Assembly: GCF_020085105.1 (NCBI RefSeq) | Contig: NC_058044.1 | Coordinates: forward strand, 24,115,206 to 24,179,205 | DNA from: Siniperca chuatsi | Taxonomy: Eukaryota; Chordata; Actinopteri; Centrarchiformes; Sinipercidae | Length of the DNA: 64,000 bases | Direction of reading: 5' to 3' | Part shown: piece by piece, positions 23,566 through 36,200 of the stretch | Layout: each line of letters opens with the position of its first letter | How positions within the stretch are numbered: the stretch's first letter is position 1 | Program-made: the position numbers and the translations under genes | Notes under the pieces: model-generated | What the model saw: only the letters and a program-made list of their open reading frames with translations | Told to the model about the DNA's origin: nothing | Database searches by the model: none

Positions 23566-26449
23566 TCACTGATCAGTGTTGTTGCTACATTGCTTCTGTC
23601 CACCGTCAAACATCTCCTCTCGAGTCTGTGATCGGACAGTGTTTGCGTCCGTCATTGAAGAGGCTCCCGACTCCATCTGCAGTGCTGCCTCCAAACTGTC
23701 TGTATACCTGAAGCCCTGCAGATTAGCTGCTAGGAGGACCTCCAGAACAGAGGGCTAAAGGTGGGAGGAAGAAAGAGAAAAAAAAACAGAGGGAAGAACA
23801 TATATTTTGTTTTGTTGTGTTCTGGCCCCAAACAAAAAAAAGCATTATATTTAGAAATTCTCAATGAACAAATGTACCATTCCTGTTGGAAGAAAAACTT
23901 AACTTAACGGCAACTTAATAATCTGTACTCCAATAAAAGTCTGTAAGACAGTGAGGACTCAAGGTTGTACCTGCAATCTGGAAAAGACCAGTCGCACTTC
24001 TCGTAGCTTGAACTGCCTCAGCAGGTCCCTGAGCTCGTTGATCACTGAGTAATCTATGATGCTGACATGATGGCAATCTAGGACCACTGACCGCGGAGGA
24101 GACGCTGGGGGAGAGACGTTAAGGGTTAGAAAGACAGGAAAGTAAATGAGAGGTGGTTAAACAAGACAGAGCTTACCACACATTACTGTTCCACGTAGGT
24201 GTCCTAAACAAAGGTAGACTATCAAACAAATCGTTACCCTGCAGAGCCTGAGTGTGTATGATGTGGCTGAGATACTCTGTGGCAGGAAAGCTGAGTCCAC
24301 TGTCCAACTCCATCACCAGCACACCGTGATCAGACACCTGCACACAACAGGCACACAAAAACAATACTCTTGCACCATTAGATACCATGATTTTATGATG
24401 TTTAACACACTTTAGCAGCCGTTTGGCCTTTTTTCCTCATCTTATTCTACTTCAGTTGGTAAGACATTGTCCTGTTGAGTTCATGCGAAAAGGTCTATGA
24501 GGCTGTTGTTAATGGAGAAAATTCTCCATGCGACCATCAACTAAAGATGGGGGATATGGATAAAATAATAAATCGTGGTATATGTATTGTGTCATTTTAT
24601 TTTACTGTATGGCTAATCTAGTGAATTAAATCCCTGAAAAATCAATGTATCTCGTGAATTGAGGCAACAATTCTGTGAATCCAACACTGCCATTTAAACA
24701 GTGCTGCTCATTAATCTGCTACGGTTGAACAACTGCAATTGTCTCTTGGTATATATATCATGATATCGCCCAACCCTTCCATCATCTAAAACAATGGGTG
24801 CACTGCCAATGTTTTCTAAACAGCATTCTAGCCTCCCAGCAGCCAGCCTAAACCTCATAGGGTTTTGTTACAAGGTGCAGTCTGTACAACTTGCCCTGAT
24901 ATTTCTGGCTACTGGAAGCAATCATCAAACTGTGGGGTGTGTTTTAGATGATGACAACAAGAAGCAGCACTGTATCTTGAATTTAACTCCATGTTGTATT
25001 TAGTTTGTAGCTGTAGCTGGTTAAAGGCTGATCCAGTCATCCGGATGCTTGCAAAGTACTGTTGGTAATAGTGCTCATGTCCAGTAACAATGCCTCTAAC
25101 CCAAGCAAATGATTATTGTACCTTTGTACTTATATTATTACATTGTATTATTATACCGTACATAATTATCATCAACCGGTAAATCCACTTTGTACTTTAC
25201 ACTTATTTTAATTTTATACTTATTTCCACTTGGTACTTAATTTAACTTACCTGTATTATAGTGTATTATATTTTTTGCTTAGAACTTCTATCCCTGTGTA
25301 CACTGACGTGACAGTGAACTGCTGTAACAAAAGAGTTTCCCCTCAGGGATCAATAAAGTATTTCTGATTCTGATTCTGATTAAAGAAAACAAGCAAAGCA
25401 ACATTTGTGTGCTGGCATTGAAAGACTAAATATCTGTCACAGTCACTCACACACCGTCCTGTACAGAATACTATGGTACCTTTATCTGGGGTCTTGCTGT
25501 GTTGTACAGCAGCAGGGCTCCAGATACAGCTACACCTCCTATGATGCCGTACTGCACCTGCCAGAAACTCATCAGGAACGTCACAGCAAAAGGCAGCAGG
25601 TCCAGCTCTGTGGAAGACACGAGCATGAGACCACAATTAAACAAACAGATACACGTGAGACACACTTTAGTAAAAAACAAAAGTGAGCAGACACCTACTG
25701 CGTATCCTCCACATCTTAGCCACGACACGGTAATCCACCATGGGAGCTACCGCACAGATGATAACAGCAGCTAGAGAAGCTTTGGGGATGTAGTAGAAGG
25801 CCGGCATGAGGAATGCCAGGGAAAGCAACACTATCACACCTGCAACAAGACGCAGAGAGAAGTTGAACTTTACAGAAATCCCTCATTAAAGAAAAATGCA
25901 CAGACTCAGCAGAAATTAAATCTCAACACACACACACACACACAAATTCGTGTTCGTGGTTTAACCCTAAAGGTACCATTTTATTATTTCTTTAGTTTCT
26001 TAGAAAAAGAGTGTGTTGGTGGAGAGGGGTTGATACTAAAAAAGGCCAAATAAATATTAATCTTCTATGTAATAAAAAAGTAATACATAAGTTATTTTGG
26101 TCCACATGCTCGGCTGCCTCTCTTTAAGATAGTTGTCTTTGTTGTCATGTCTGCTAAAGCCAGTTTTTGATGTTTACTTGAACACGTCACTACCTCTGAC
26201 CTCCATGACAACACTTCTCAACAGAGGAGACAGAGAGGGAAACAGAAGCAAAGAGAGAAGTGAGGATGATAGATGACAACACAGACCACCACCAGAGGGA
26301 GGAAGAGATACAGCGAAAGTTGAAAGTGTCAGGACTCACTGGTGACGATCCCACCAGCTGGAGTGCAAACACCAGTCTGGGAGTTCACCGCTGTCCTGGA
26401 TGTGAGGAGAAAACATGACACTGTAAATATATGACATCTGAGCTCTCGC

Positions 26450-26495
<46 letters not shown>

Positions 26496-28976
26496 AAACC
26501 TCCCAAAGCTGCCAGTGACAGGGTAGGCAGACACAAAGGAGCCCATGATGTTGGTCACACCAATAGCCAGCAGCTCCTGGTTGGCATCAATTCTGTAGTC
26601 GTTCTGACTGGCTGAGGAGAAACAGCAAGTTAGAATCAGGCAATATCATTCTTTAGCTGCCTCGATTATCTAATGGTGGTATAATAGTACTTTTGCAACA
26701 TGACACGTTTTGTTTTTTATAAAAGTCTACAATTCTAATAATAAATGGGTTTGCATAAATTATGGCGCTAGAGGAAAAGTTAAGGGATCACCAAAGTTAT
26801 TACAATTCATTCTGAGGGGGACATGAATGTCTGAACCAAATTTCATGGCAATCTATCCAATACTTGTCGAGATATTTCACTCAAAACCACAAATGTCAAC
26901 CTCAGGGTGGCGCTGGAGGAAAAGTAAGGGGATCACCAAAGTCATCATCACGATTCCTCCTCTGGGGAACATGAATGTTTCATGGAAATCCATCCAATAG
27001 GTGTTGAAATATTTTAGTCTGGACCAAAGTGGTGGACCCACCTGACAGACGGAGACTGCCATCACTAGAATAATGCTACTAGCGTGGCTAAAAACACTTA
27101 CCAAAAGCTTTAGCAATAGCAATGCTCTCCAACAGACCCATGAAGGGAATCACAGCAAGCCCTTCTCCAAAGCCCTGCGCAAAACACACAGAAAGGAGGA
27201 CTGGCTAGTCAGCTGCTCTTCTTGCGAACTGGAAAGATTTTGGGAAGTGAAAGTTGCAACGCAATCATTTAGTAAAAGATTGACTGCCCTCACCCTGTAG
27301 CTGGCCTCATCTCTCTGCTCCTTACCTCTACAATCTCTCCAAAGGAGACGACGGTGCCGTTGGCTGTGGTGTCTGAGGTGGGTGGGGGCCTGAACTGCGG
27401 GAGCCCCGGGGAAGTTTTCCCAGTGACTGTAAATACGTGATAACCGTAAGCATCCCAGGAAAATGATACGAAGGATGCAGCCATGACCACCAGAGCGTTA
27501 CGCACTGACCAAGACAGAGAAGAAATTGGATGAAAGACAAAGGTTTTAGAAAAGTGAAACATAGTGCAGACACACTCTAAAATTTCATATTTTATGCACC
27601 ATCAATCACAAAAGATAAAGATATCCAAATCCTGGAATACTATTTAGTCAGAGTAAATGAAATAATAATGGAAATAAAGATAAAAGTTATAATAATTTTA
27701 GATAATTTAGTATTTGGCTATTATTTTTTCTTGATCCTTTGTAAAAGTAAAACATTGTCATTGGTGTATGTGAAATATACACACTCAAACACAGTCACAA
27801 CCACACAGGTACTGACTGGTAGCGACAGTCCACACTAGTTTCCTGGCGACTCTGGAGTAGGTGGGAGCGTCGTCAGAGCTCAGACTCGTCTTCATAAACA
27901 ACAACATGACCAGCAGAGCGAGACACAGCACACCCAGTACCACATCACCTATCCTGGCCTCTGGGATCTTGTAGAAGGTGTAGTAAACCTCCAGGAAGAA
28001 CTCTTGGGGAACGCCCTGGAGTCCCAGAATATTCTAGATAGAGAAACAACAGGACTGCCATCAGCTGAAACCACTGATACTACGAGTTAAGAGTTATATA
28101 TCTGGTTAAACATAGTGGGTGAACAAGAGGAGTTCTCTCTTTGCTTTTTAGATAGAAATTACAAAATTAGTTTGCACACCCAAATAAATCAAAATGCTCT
28201 TTAATTATATTCTTTCAGTTTCTATGTTTGGCACAGGGGAGTAAATCATTCCTCTTCATAGATTAAAGCTGTGAAAGCAGCAGTAGATTAAAGCAGAAAA
28301 ACAGGTTTGGGAGATTTGGGAAAATGACCAGCAAAAAATGTCACAAGGCCCCAAAAAGGTTCAAGTGAACCTATGTAACTTTTGCTGGACAGCGTACACG
28401 GTGGTCACAAGTGGCAGTGACGGGATAAACCGTAAACCTACTCAGTAATGTCCATTATAAAGTAATAGCTACCTAATGTTTGCTAACATTAGCTAACATA
28501 ACGTGCTGTCATACCAGAACAAGTAAGGCTATAGCAACGGAAGCTCTTTGTGTATTTAATTGAACAAGGGTGTGTGTGAGTCCTTGCTGTTCTGTAAACT
28601 GTACACTGGTGTAGAGCCAGACCGGTGTCTATATATGTCGAAAAGCTAATATTGGTCCATAATATTGTCCTGGCCAATGTACTGGAAAAGTTCCGTTCAA
28701 ATGTTAAAATCCAGACTCAAGACCCCTCATTTATAATAATGCATGATTATCCCAGAGATTTTTCTTTGCTTGTTTCATTATGTGTGCAATTGCTTGCTTA
28801 CTATGTACATATTATTGCTATCACTTTTTATTGCTGAAGTGTAAAGTTTTCTGTGTTGGATGTGAAGAGATAAGACTGTGTCTGTAAACTGTGAAACTGG
28901 AGTCACTGTTGAGTACAATCACAAGGTAATGAGTACTGGAACTGGTAACTAATGATTTTGTCGTTGTTTTTGTTGC

Positions 28977-29007
<31 letters not shown>

Positions 29008-31862
29008 AACACTCACCTTGACCTGGCCAAAGCCAATGGTTACCGCAGCAGCACAAGTGAAGCCTTTTATTACAGGGAAAGAGATGAAGTCCAGCAGGAA
29101 ACCTACAGAAGACAAGCAAAGCAATGAATGATTCGCAGACCTTGAACCAAAAATAAAAGCAAGGTTGAGATCAACAGATTTCACAGAAATTGTGTGTGGT
29201 TAAGCAGAGGAAGTCGTAGATGTGGTGGTAGGACTGCACTGTGCACTCACAAACTAATCTCCTGTTTCTTTATAGTTTCTACAGTTCTGTCCCTAAACAA
29301 TTTGTTTTTAATATTGTAATATTTTTATATCAGGCTTTGATACAGAGGTCACCCTAAATTTTACAGATTGGAAGCTGTAACGCTAAAATATCATTGCTAC
29401 CAGCACAAAACAATGTGTCACATTGTGAAGAAAAACAAATTTATTTTTAGCTAAAAATGCCTTTTGTAAGTTCATCCACTCGGCTCACGAGTGTCGACTA
29501 AATTAGGAAAAACCCCAAAACTGGTGTCACAAGGTTTTCACATGACCTCAGCAGCCCTCCCCTCACCTAATCTCAGTAATGCCATTACAGCCTGGATGAG
29601 TCCACAGAGGAGGCTGAGCAGCACGGCTCGGTGCGGCTGCCCCCTCACCACAGAGAAGCACAAGAGGGACATGATGGCCGTGGGACCCAGTGTCACATCC
29701 TTAGAGGTCCCCAGGAGGGTGTAGATGAACCCCCCCATGAATGCAGAGTAGAGTCCGTACTGTGGAGAGAAATGCTTTTAGATTAAATGACGAACAGCGA
29801 TTATTTTCATTACTGATTAAAGCCCCCCTCCACTCAAAAATATGTTTTCTATTTGTTGCTTCACTTGGATGTTTGAGCTTGATGTATGTGCAGAGTTTGA
29901 CACATGAAGGCTGTTTTCACATTCATCTGTGCTCACCCTAAATCTGAGTTTAACACGTGTACGTACCAGCGGGATTATGTGACATCACAACTAGTTTGGA
30001 AGTGGTGGTCCAGTATGCAATTTATACAAGTATCATGTGGAAACTTGAAACCTCCAGTGCATGTACACTGAGAATGGAGGCATCTTGTAGTATAACTCTT
30101 GTAATGAAAGGTATTTGCTTATTCATAGATTCTGGATTTTTCAATGATGGAGAAGGAGTACGTGTCATTTTAAGAGTAATTTTCGATACCTTAAAACATG
30201 TCTGGAAGGGATCTTTAATCTTGATAATTTTCTCAATTAATCGATTACTCATTTGGTCGATAAAATGTCATAAAATAGTGAATAATGACCCTTATTATTT
30301 CCCAGAACCCAAGTTGACATCTTCAAATGTCTTGTTTTGTCGAACCAGCAGTTCAAAACCTAAAGATATTCAATGTGCAATAGGGCTGGGACGATTCATC
30401 GACGTAATCGATTATGCAAATATGTCGATTTGCATATCGTGCGTCGGCGCGTCCCAATGAAGAATGGCTGCAGGTCAAAGCATGTCCTCTCCCGGTGAAG
30501 ACGCTGCGTCGCCCACAGTCTCTCCTCGCTCTACCAATCCCGTGCGGTCTGCTGGCAGTCGCACATGCTCTGCAGAGAACTGTTTCTCTGTTATGTAGGC
30601 CTACTTATGGTTGTTGTGCAAAACGCTTGTAAGCGCACCTGTTGGTTCGGATGTCATTCGGCGCCACGTTGGTTTCGATAGGCCACGTCATTAACAACAA
30701 GCCTCCTCCACACGCGGCTCACCTGCTACTGTGAAAACGGACTCGCGGGTGAAAAAATCCAAAACGGGAGCTGTGTTTTTTTTGTGTGTGTGTGTGTGTG
30801 GTGGAAAGAGAACTGAAGGGGAAAGCAAGGTGAGCAGATTGAAGTAGTTTGTGAGTCAACTAAAATAAGGTGGTGAATTAAGTAGAATTAAAATGGTAAC
30901 ATAAGAAATAACCTACTGGAAATAGGGCAATAGTTCTTTCAAATATCATAATATCTTCCGTTGCAGAATAATGCCCTGAAGTGTACAGCGTATACTTTGT
31001 TTCTTGATACTTTTGTTTGTTTTTAAGAGAAAATGATTTAAGAAAATATTGAAATATTAATACGACAAGTTATCTTTAGAAAAATCAATAAATTAGTCGT
31101 TAGATTAATCGATTAAAAACACAATTGTTAGGTGCAGCCCTAATGTGCAATGATATAAGACAGAAGAAAAGCAGCAAGTCCTCACATTACAGAGGCTGGT
31201 GGCATTTTTGCTTAAAAAATGACAATTGATTGATTCTCAAAATAGTCACTGATTAATATTCTGTAAATCAACTAATTGTTTCAGCTGTAATGATAAATAA
31301 ATAAAGATGGTGGTCTTAAGCAAAAGCATAAGTAACATAACAGAATGATACAGGATGTTGTTGATAGGCGATATCATTATTTCAACTCTCACCACTCGAG
31401 AAGAAGTGACAAAAAACATGGAGGGGATGCACACTTGTTCACTTCTTTTGTTCATGTAATTCTTTGTGGTATCTGAAGTTTTAGTGGACCCCAGGAAAAC
31501 TAGCAACCACTTTGTGGAAGCTAATGGGGATCCAAATAAAGAATACTGGAACAAGATGATTTTAACAGCTTGATGATTTGAATGCAGCCCAGCTGAGATA
31601 TCTGGAGAGAGTTGAATCCCAAAGATGAGCCTTCAACCCAGCAAGGATTCACCTGCACAGGAAGGCCGGCTACTTCAGCATAAGCCAGCGCCTGCGGTAC
31701 AGTCGTCAGCCCGACGGTGAGGCCTGCGAGGAGGTCCATCTGAAGCCACTTCAGCTTGTACCTGGGCAGCCAGGAGAGGATGGGCAGCCAGGCCTTCAGT
31801 GTGCTGTAGGAGCAGCAGGCCCGGCCTCTGCTGGGCACCCGTCCCAGCAGAGGCCGGTCCAT
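23566..31862 (-). CDS. slc26a11: Sodium-independent sulfate anion transporter (SLC26A11)
   Basis: Thirteen coding exons: 31862-31653, 29759-29567, 29102-29017, 28033-27817, 27504-27326, 27174-27102, 26611-26500, 26395-26340, 25839-25699, 25607-25480, 24337-24238, 24104-23971, 23754-23566. Phases agree throughout (1818 nt, 605 aa; the human protein is about 606). The N-terminus carries DLLAGLTVGLTTVPQALAYA, the SulP-family signature, then YGLYSAFMGG, GTSKDVTLGPTAIMSLL, DANQELLAIGVTNIMGS and PVTGSFGRTAVNSQ, all near-identical to mammalian SLC26A11. A C-terminal STAS domain follows from about residue 465 (VLDCHHVSIIDYSV). The protein exchanges sulfate, chloride and related anions and is reported at the plasma membrane and lysosome-related membranes. 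An upstream untranslated exon is implied by an acceptor at 31894. It is divergent from sgsh, with which it shares a promoter region. Its introns host a nested transposon and family A repeats. Confidence 0.95.
25332..25381 (-). repeat. LINE 3'-tail motif, copy 2, with GATTCT repeats
   Basis: Reverse-oriented copy of the motif at 8109-8152, ending in three GATTCT-type units. It lies in an slc26a11 intron. Confidence 0.75.
26449..26496. repeat. (CT)n(CA)n microsatellite filling a 104-bp slc26a11 intron
   Basis: CT units at 26449-26470 and CA units at 26471-26496. On the transcribed strand the GT run begins three bases after the donor at 26499, and nearly half of the 26396-26499 intron is repeat. 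Confidence 0.95.
26755..27075 (+). repeat. Dispersed repeat family A, copy 3
   Basis: Two consecutive GTGGCGCTGGAGGAAAAG-type modules with TCTATCCAATACTTGTCGAG between them. It is inside an slc26a11 intron and ends about 25 bases from the exon at 27102. Confidence 0.8.
28977..29005. repeat. (TG)n microsatellite next to an slc26a11 donor
   Basis: Pure TG run, starting 10 bases inside the intron that follows the exon ending at 29017. Confidence 0.95.
30222..31300. mobile_element. ATTAATCG-type MITE split by a younger hAT element
   Basis: The left part (about 30222-30380) runs from AATTAATCGATTACTC through TTCAAATGTCTTGTTTTGTC. The right part (31143 to about 31300) continues with ATAAGACAGAAGAAAAGCAG and GGCATTTTTGCTTAAAAAAT. 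In the copy at 37311-37594 the matching stretches are contiguous in reverse orientation, so these are two halves of one older repeat. Outer ends are approximate. Confidence 0.7.
30381..31142 (+). mobile_element. hAT-type transposon inserted in an older repeat, perfect TSD
   Basis: A 762-bp element starting TAGGGCTG and ending CAGCCCTA, an 8-bp perfect terminal inverted repeat. Both flanks carry ATGTGCAA (30373-30380 and 31143-31150), the 8-bp duplication expected for hAT. Near both ends are ATCGATTA-type subterminal motifs. No intact transposase is present. The interior around 30640-30800 is relatively GC-rich and may be a promoter or first-exon remnant of an autonomous element. It sits in the first coding intron of slc26a11. 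Confidence 0.9.
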
Positions 31863-32988
31863 CGCACAGGGATTAGTGGTGAGGACGGAGAACCTGGAGA
31901 GGAGGATGACGGCAGAAAGGATGATGAGACAGCAGCAAGTGCACAAAGATAGCACTTTACATATTCAAATGTGTGCATGAGTTGGCTGATTACAGAATAA
32001 AAGCCACATACACAAAGCGATGAAGATTCCTCCTCTGCTTTAAATTTCACTCATTGGCTTTTGGGAAGTGCTGCTTGGTTCCTCTGGCTTTGCTTTGCCA
32101 CCTGAGAGTCCTCTTTCCCCGCCGGCCCAGTATTCAGGAAAACACAACAAAGATGTGCTCTGTGTGCATGCATGTGTCAATTTGTGTTTTTCTGGACAAA
32201 TACACAGCACATCAGAGAAAGTGGACGCCATATCTTCAGATGCATGCTGTGATCTGTGTGTAATGGGGGGGAAAAAACCCATCAGTCAACTGACTTGCAA
32301 GATCGATGATAACCACCACTTACTACACATCTGTTTACAAGTGTGTTTAGTACTTTAATAATGTCACCTGAGGACAGATATTCCATATGTTCTTCTGTGA
32401 ACCTTGACCTTGATGAGCTTTATAATCATATGATGATCATATGACAGGTTAGTGCTTTGCATACCTGTCTCAGACCAGTTATTGTTTTACAGCCAGAACT
32501 TTTTCTGCACAATCACCTACAAGCCCTAAAGCTCCCTGACAAAGAAACATCCCCACAAATATTCCTCAGTCTTATGTGAGTTAGCAGCAGCCTGATCTTA
32601 CAGCGTGATATTTTATTCATCTCACCACTGTGTCCTACAATGTGTTTATGTTATGAAGGTTATGGTATTATTCTAAAATTGACTGAACCATAAGATGTTG
32701 AAGAGTGGAAGAACATGAACAATCTAAATAAAAAAGCTGTGTGACTGGAACAAACACAATCAAATAAATTAAGAATATGACAAAAACAACACACTATAAT
32801 AGAAAAACAATAGAATAGAAACTGTTAACCAACCTAATATCTTCGTCTTTAACATTATTCCCTGGCTCAGCTGTGATTTACAGGTCCTTTTCTGTCAAAG
32901 CGCTGCTGTTCCTTTCGCTAAAACCACTTCCTAAAATTGATGTCATTTCGCTGATGAAGCGCGAGACAGAGGTTCCTGCCTTCTAACC

Positions 32989-33030
32989 TCACGTGATCTC
33001 TGTCATGTGACCACAGGTGGGCGGGGCGTG
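32989..33030. promoter_or_regulatory. Shared slc26a11/sgsh promoter: two E-box/CLEAR-like sites and a GC box
   Basis: TCACGTGA at 32989-32996 is palindromic and matches the core of the CLEAR element bound by TFEB/MITF factors. TCATGTGA at 33003-33010 is the M-box-like variant. A GC box, GGGCGGGGC, follows at 33019-33027. The sites lie about 240-280 bases upstream of the sgsh ATG and upstream of slc26a11 on the other strand. CLEAR sites are established in promoters of lysosomal enzyme genes; use of these particular sites is inferred. Confidence 0.65.
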
Positions 33031-33266
33031 AGTTGTTTGAGGAAGACGTGAAAATGTGTCCACTACTGTCGTTTGACGGTAATGTAGGTGGCACATAGCT
33101 TCACTAGTAACTGTTTGTATTAATTTTGACGACTGAATACATTTTGTTTATTGAATGTTTTTGTTTTGACTCGCATGAAATGTTTCTGAGCCAACCCAGC
33201 AGAGGTTTTGAGACTTAGCAGGCGAGAGTTTTGGATAACAGGGAAGTGAGCTAACTAATCATCAGC

Positions 33267-36200
33267 ATGCTGCTCGAGCTGTTTTTTCTCATTTTGGCAT
33301 CAAGTTGCATCGGGGAGTCAAAGAGAAGAAATGTTCTTTTAATAATTGGTGAGTGACTTAAGTTGTAAGCACCACAGTATACATCTTCCCATGTACAGTG
33401 TTTTTGGTCTGTGGCTGTTTTTCGTGGTTTACTCCCGGCTCATTAGTTCCATTAAAGGGAAATCTTACTGCTACAGCCAGCGTACGATGACATCAGTGTC
33501 CCTTCAACTTTGTAGCAACAGTTTGATGAAGGCGTTTTCCTTTTTCAACATGAAAACCTGACCTCAACCCCATCCAACACCTTTGGGATAAACTGGAACA
33601 CTGAGAGCGAGCCAGGCCTTATCACCCAACATCAGTGTTGGACCCCACTAATGCTCTTGTGTCTGACTGGGAGCCAATCCCTGCAGCCAGGTTCTAAGAT
33701 CGTGTCCACATACTTTTGGCCATGTAGTGTAAGAGCTAAGAAACATGTCTTTTTCCCTCTTCCAGCTGATGATGCAGGTTTTGAGACTGAGGTGTATAAC
33801 AACTCTGTGGTCCACACCCCCCACCTGCGCGCTCTGGCCCAGCGTAGCCTGGTGTTCAGCAATGCCTTCACCTCTGTCAGCAGCTGCTCCCCCAGCCGCT
33901 CCACCATCCTCACCGGCCTGCCGCAGGTAAAAAAAACCAAAAAAAAACCCACAGGCACACGGATGCCTCTAATTTGTGCATGAAAGCACAGTATTTAGGT
34001 CTGTTTGATCTGTGTTTTCAGCACCAGAACGGCATGTACGGGCTTCATCAGGGTGTTCACCACTTCAACTCGTTTGACGGAGTACAAAGTCTGTCGCTGC
34101 TCCTCAGTCAAGCCAACGTACACACAGGTAAATAACAAAGAGAGCAGTTTATATCAAGTCTACTCTCACACACACTCTTGCTTTTTTTATCACCATTTCT
34201 CCCCCTCTCTCATTCCCACAGGTATAATTGGGAAGAAACATGTCGGTCCTGGATCTGTATACCCCTTTGATTTTGCCTACACAGAGGAGAACAGCTCTGT
34301 CCTCCAGGTGGGGAGGAACATCACCCGCATCAAACTCCTGGTCCGCAAGTTTTTCCAGACCCACAAAGAGGAAGCCTTTGAGCGAAGGCGAAAGGAAGAG
34401 GAGAATAAAGACAATATAAAAGACGAAGAGAGGCCATTTTTCCTGTATGTTGCCTTTCACGACACCCACCGATGTGGACACTCGCAGCCCCAGTATGGAG
34501 CCTTCTGTGAGAAGTTTGGGAATGGTGAAACGGGGATGGGTAGAATACCTGACTGGACACCAGAATATTACTCACCAGAACAAGTAAAGGTCAGTGATAT
34601 AAATACTTTATGTTTTCAAATGTAGAAAGAAATCCCACTCTCGTTGGAAGACAAGCATTATTAGATGTAAAACATATATGTTAGTTAATCTGGTCTGTCC
34701 TCATCTCGTGTACTTCAGGTTCCTCCTTTTGTGCCGGACACACCTGCAGCACGAGCCGACTTGGCTGCACAGTACACCACGGTTAGCAGGCTGGACCAAG
34801 GTATGCAACAACATCTACATATGCACAAAAAAGGTGGAGAGCAGCCATTCTTGTAAAGAACTAAGCTATAATGATGAAAATTTCCTCTACAGGTATCGGT
34901 TTGGTCCTTCAGGAGCTCAGGGACGCTGGTTATGAGAACGACACTCTGGTCATCTACAGCTCAGACAACGGCATCCCATTCCCGAACGGCAGAACCAACC
35001 TGTATCGCTCCGGGACAGCAGAGCCCATGCTGGTGTCCTCTCCAGAGCACAGGGAGCGATGGGGAGACACCAGCCAGGCCTACGTCAGCCTGCTGGGTAA
35101 GAGATGGATGGCAGAAAGAGGTTGGGAAGGCTGTAAGTGGAAAAATTCACAAAAAATATAGGCCATAAGGCCTTGCTACCACTCGCTCACACTAGTGGCT
35201 CCCAACCTTTTTTGGCTTGTGACTTGAAATGAAGCAATATCTACTTCTATCTGACCCCTCATCACAGGTCATGTCCTCCTGAGTTGTGAGCAGTTCAACA
35301 AAAGAGTGATTTTTCTAATTCTCAGATAGCTTGATTTCAAGGATTTTTCTAGGCTAAAAAAGTATTTCAGAAAAAATAAACATAATTTGTGTTAGAAATG
35401 TTTTATTTTTTTCTTCTTTTCTTTCATTAATCTTCTTGTGACCGCTCAGATTTATCTCGGGACCCCTCGGTGGGTCCCGAACCGCAGGCTTAAACAAATT
35501 AACAAACAAGGAAGTCAATGCGTTAGTCTGATGTGCTTGATCAGCCACAAGAGGGAGACTTAACAAGGATGCATCAGCAGCAGAACAGAACGGTTGTGAT
35601 ATAAATGTCTGCAGAAGATAATTACAACACTTTAAATAGTCTTTAACCATGGCAAGTATTTAAGTATATAACTAGTAGGTCTAATGAACATTAAGTATGT
35701 GAGAAAATATTTTTCGCTGTCCTATAAAAACCATGTATCTCCATAATATCAACTTTTCATGAGCAAATATAAACAGCTTTGCAACATTGTGACTGTGCAT
35801 AGTTCAGATTTTCCAATGGGTTTTTAAATGGTTTATTTATCTTTAAAAAAACAGGACAATTTTCTTAACCCGTAAAGGAACACTTGATCCTTCAATTCAT
35901 ATGAAAAATTCAAAACTTCCAAAATTGGAGATATCTGGTTTTCATTGGACATTGACATGTATTTATAAAGATGTCCCTCTGTTTCCAGTATAAAACAACA
36001 GAAACACTGTACTAATTAGGCGTACATGTGCAGTATTTAGTAATTCCTATAATTATTACTATATGAATATTAACATTAAATTGAAATGTAATTACCTGAG
36101 ATGAACTACTAGTTTGTCTTATTTTCTCACTGTCTTTTCCTCCCTTTTCTCGTCTTCTCCCTCTCTTTTTTTCAGCAGACATCACTCCCACCATCCTAGA

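Noticed and set aside
28977-29005. Regular repeats considered as CRISPR-like arrays
   Set aside because: All such arrays here are dinucleotide microsatellites in eukaryotic introns, with no spacers.
30640-30800. Possible intact transposase start in the hAT element
   Set aside because: The frame breaks within a few dozen codons and no catalytic or dimerisation region follows.
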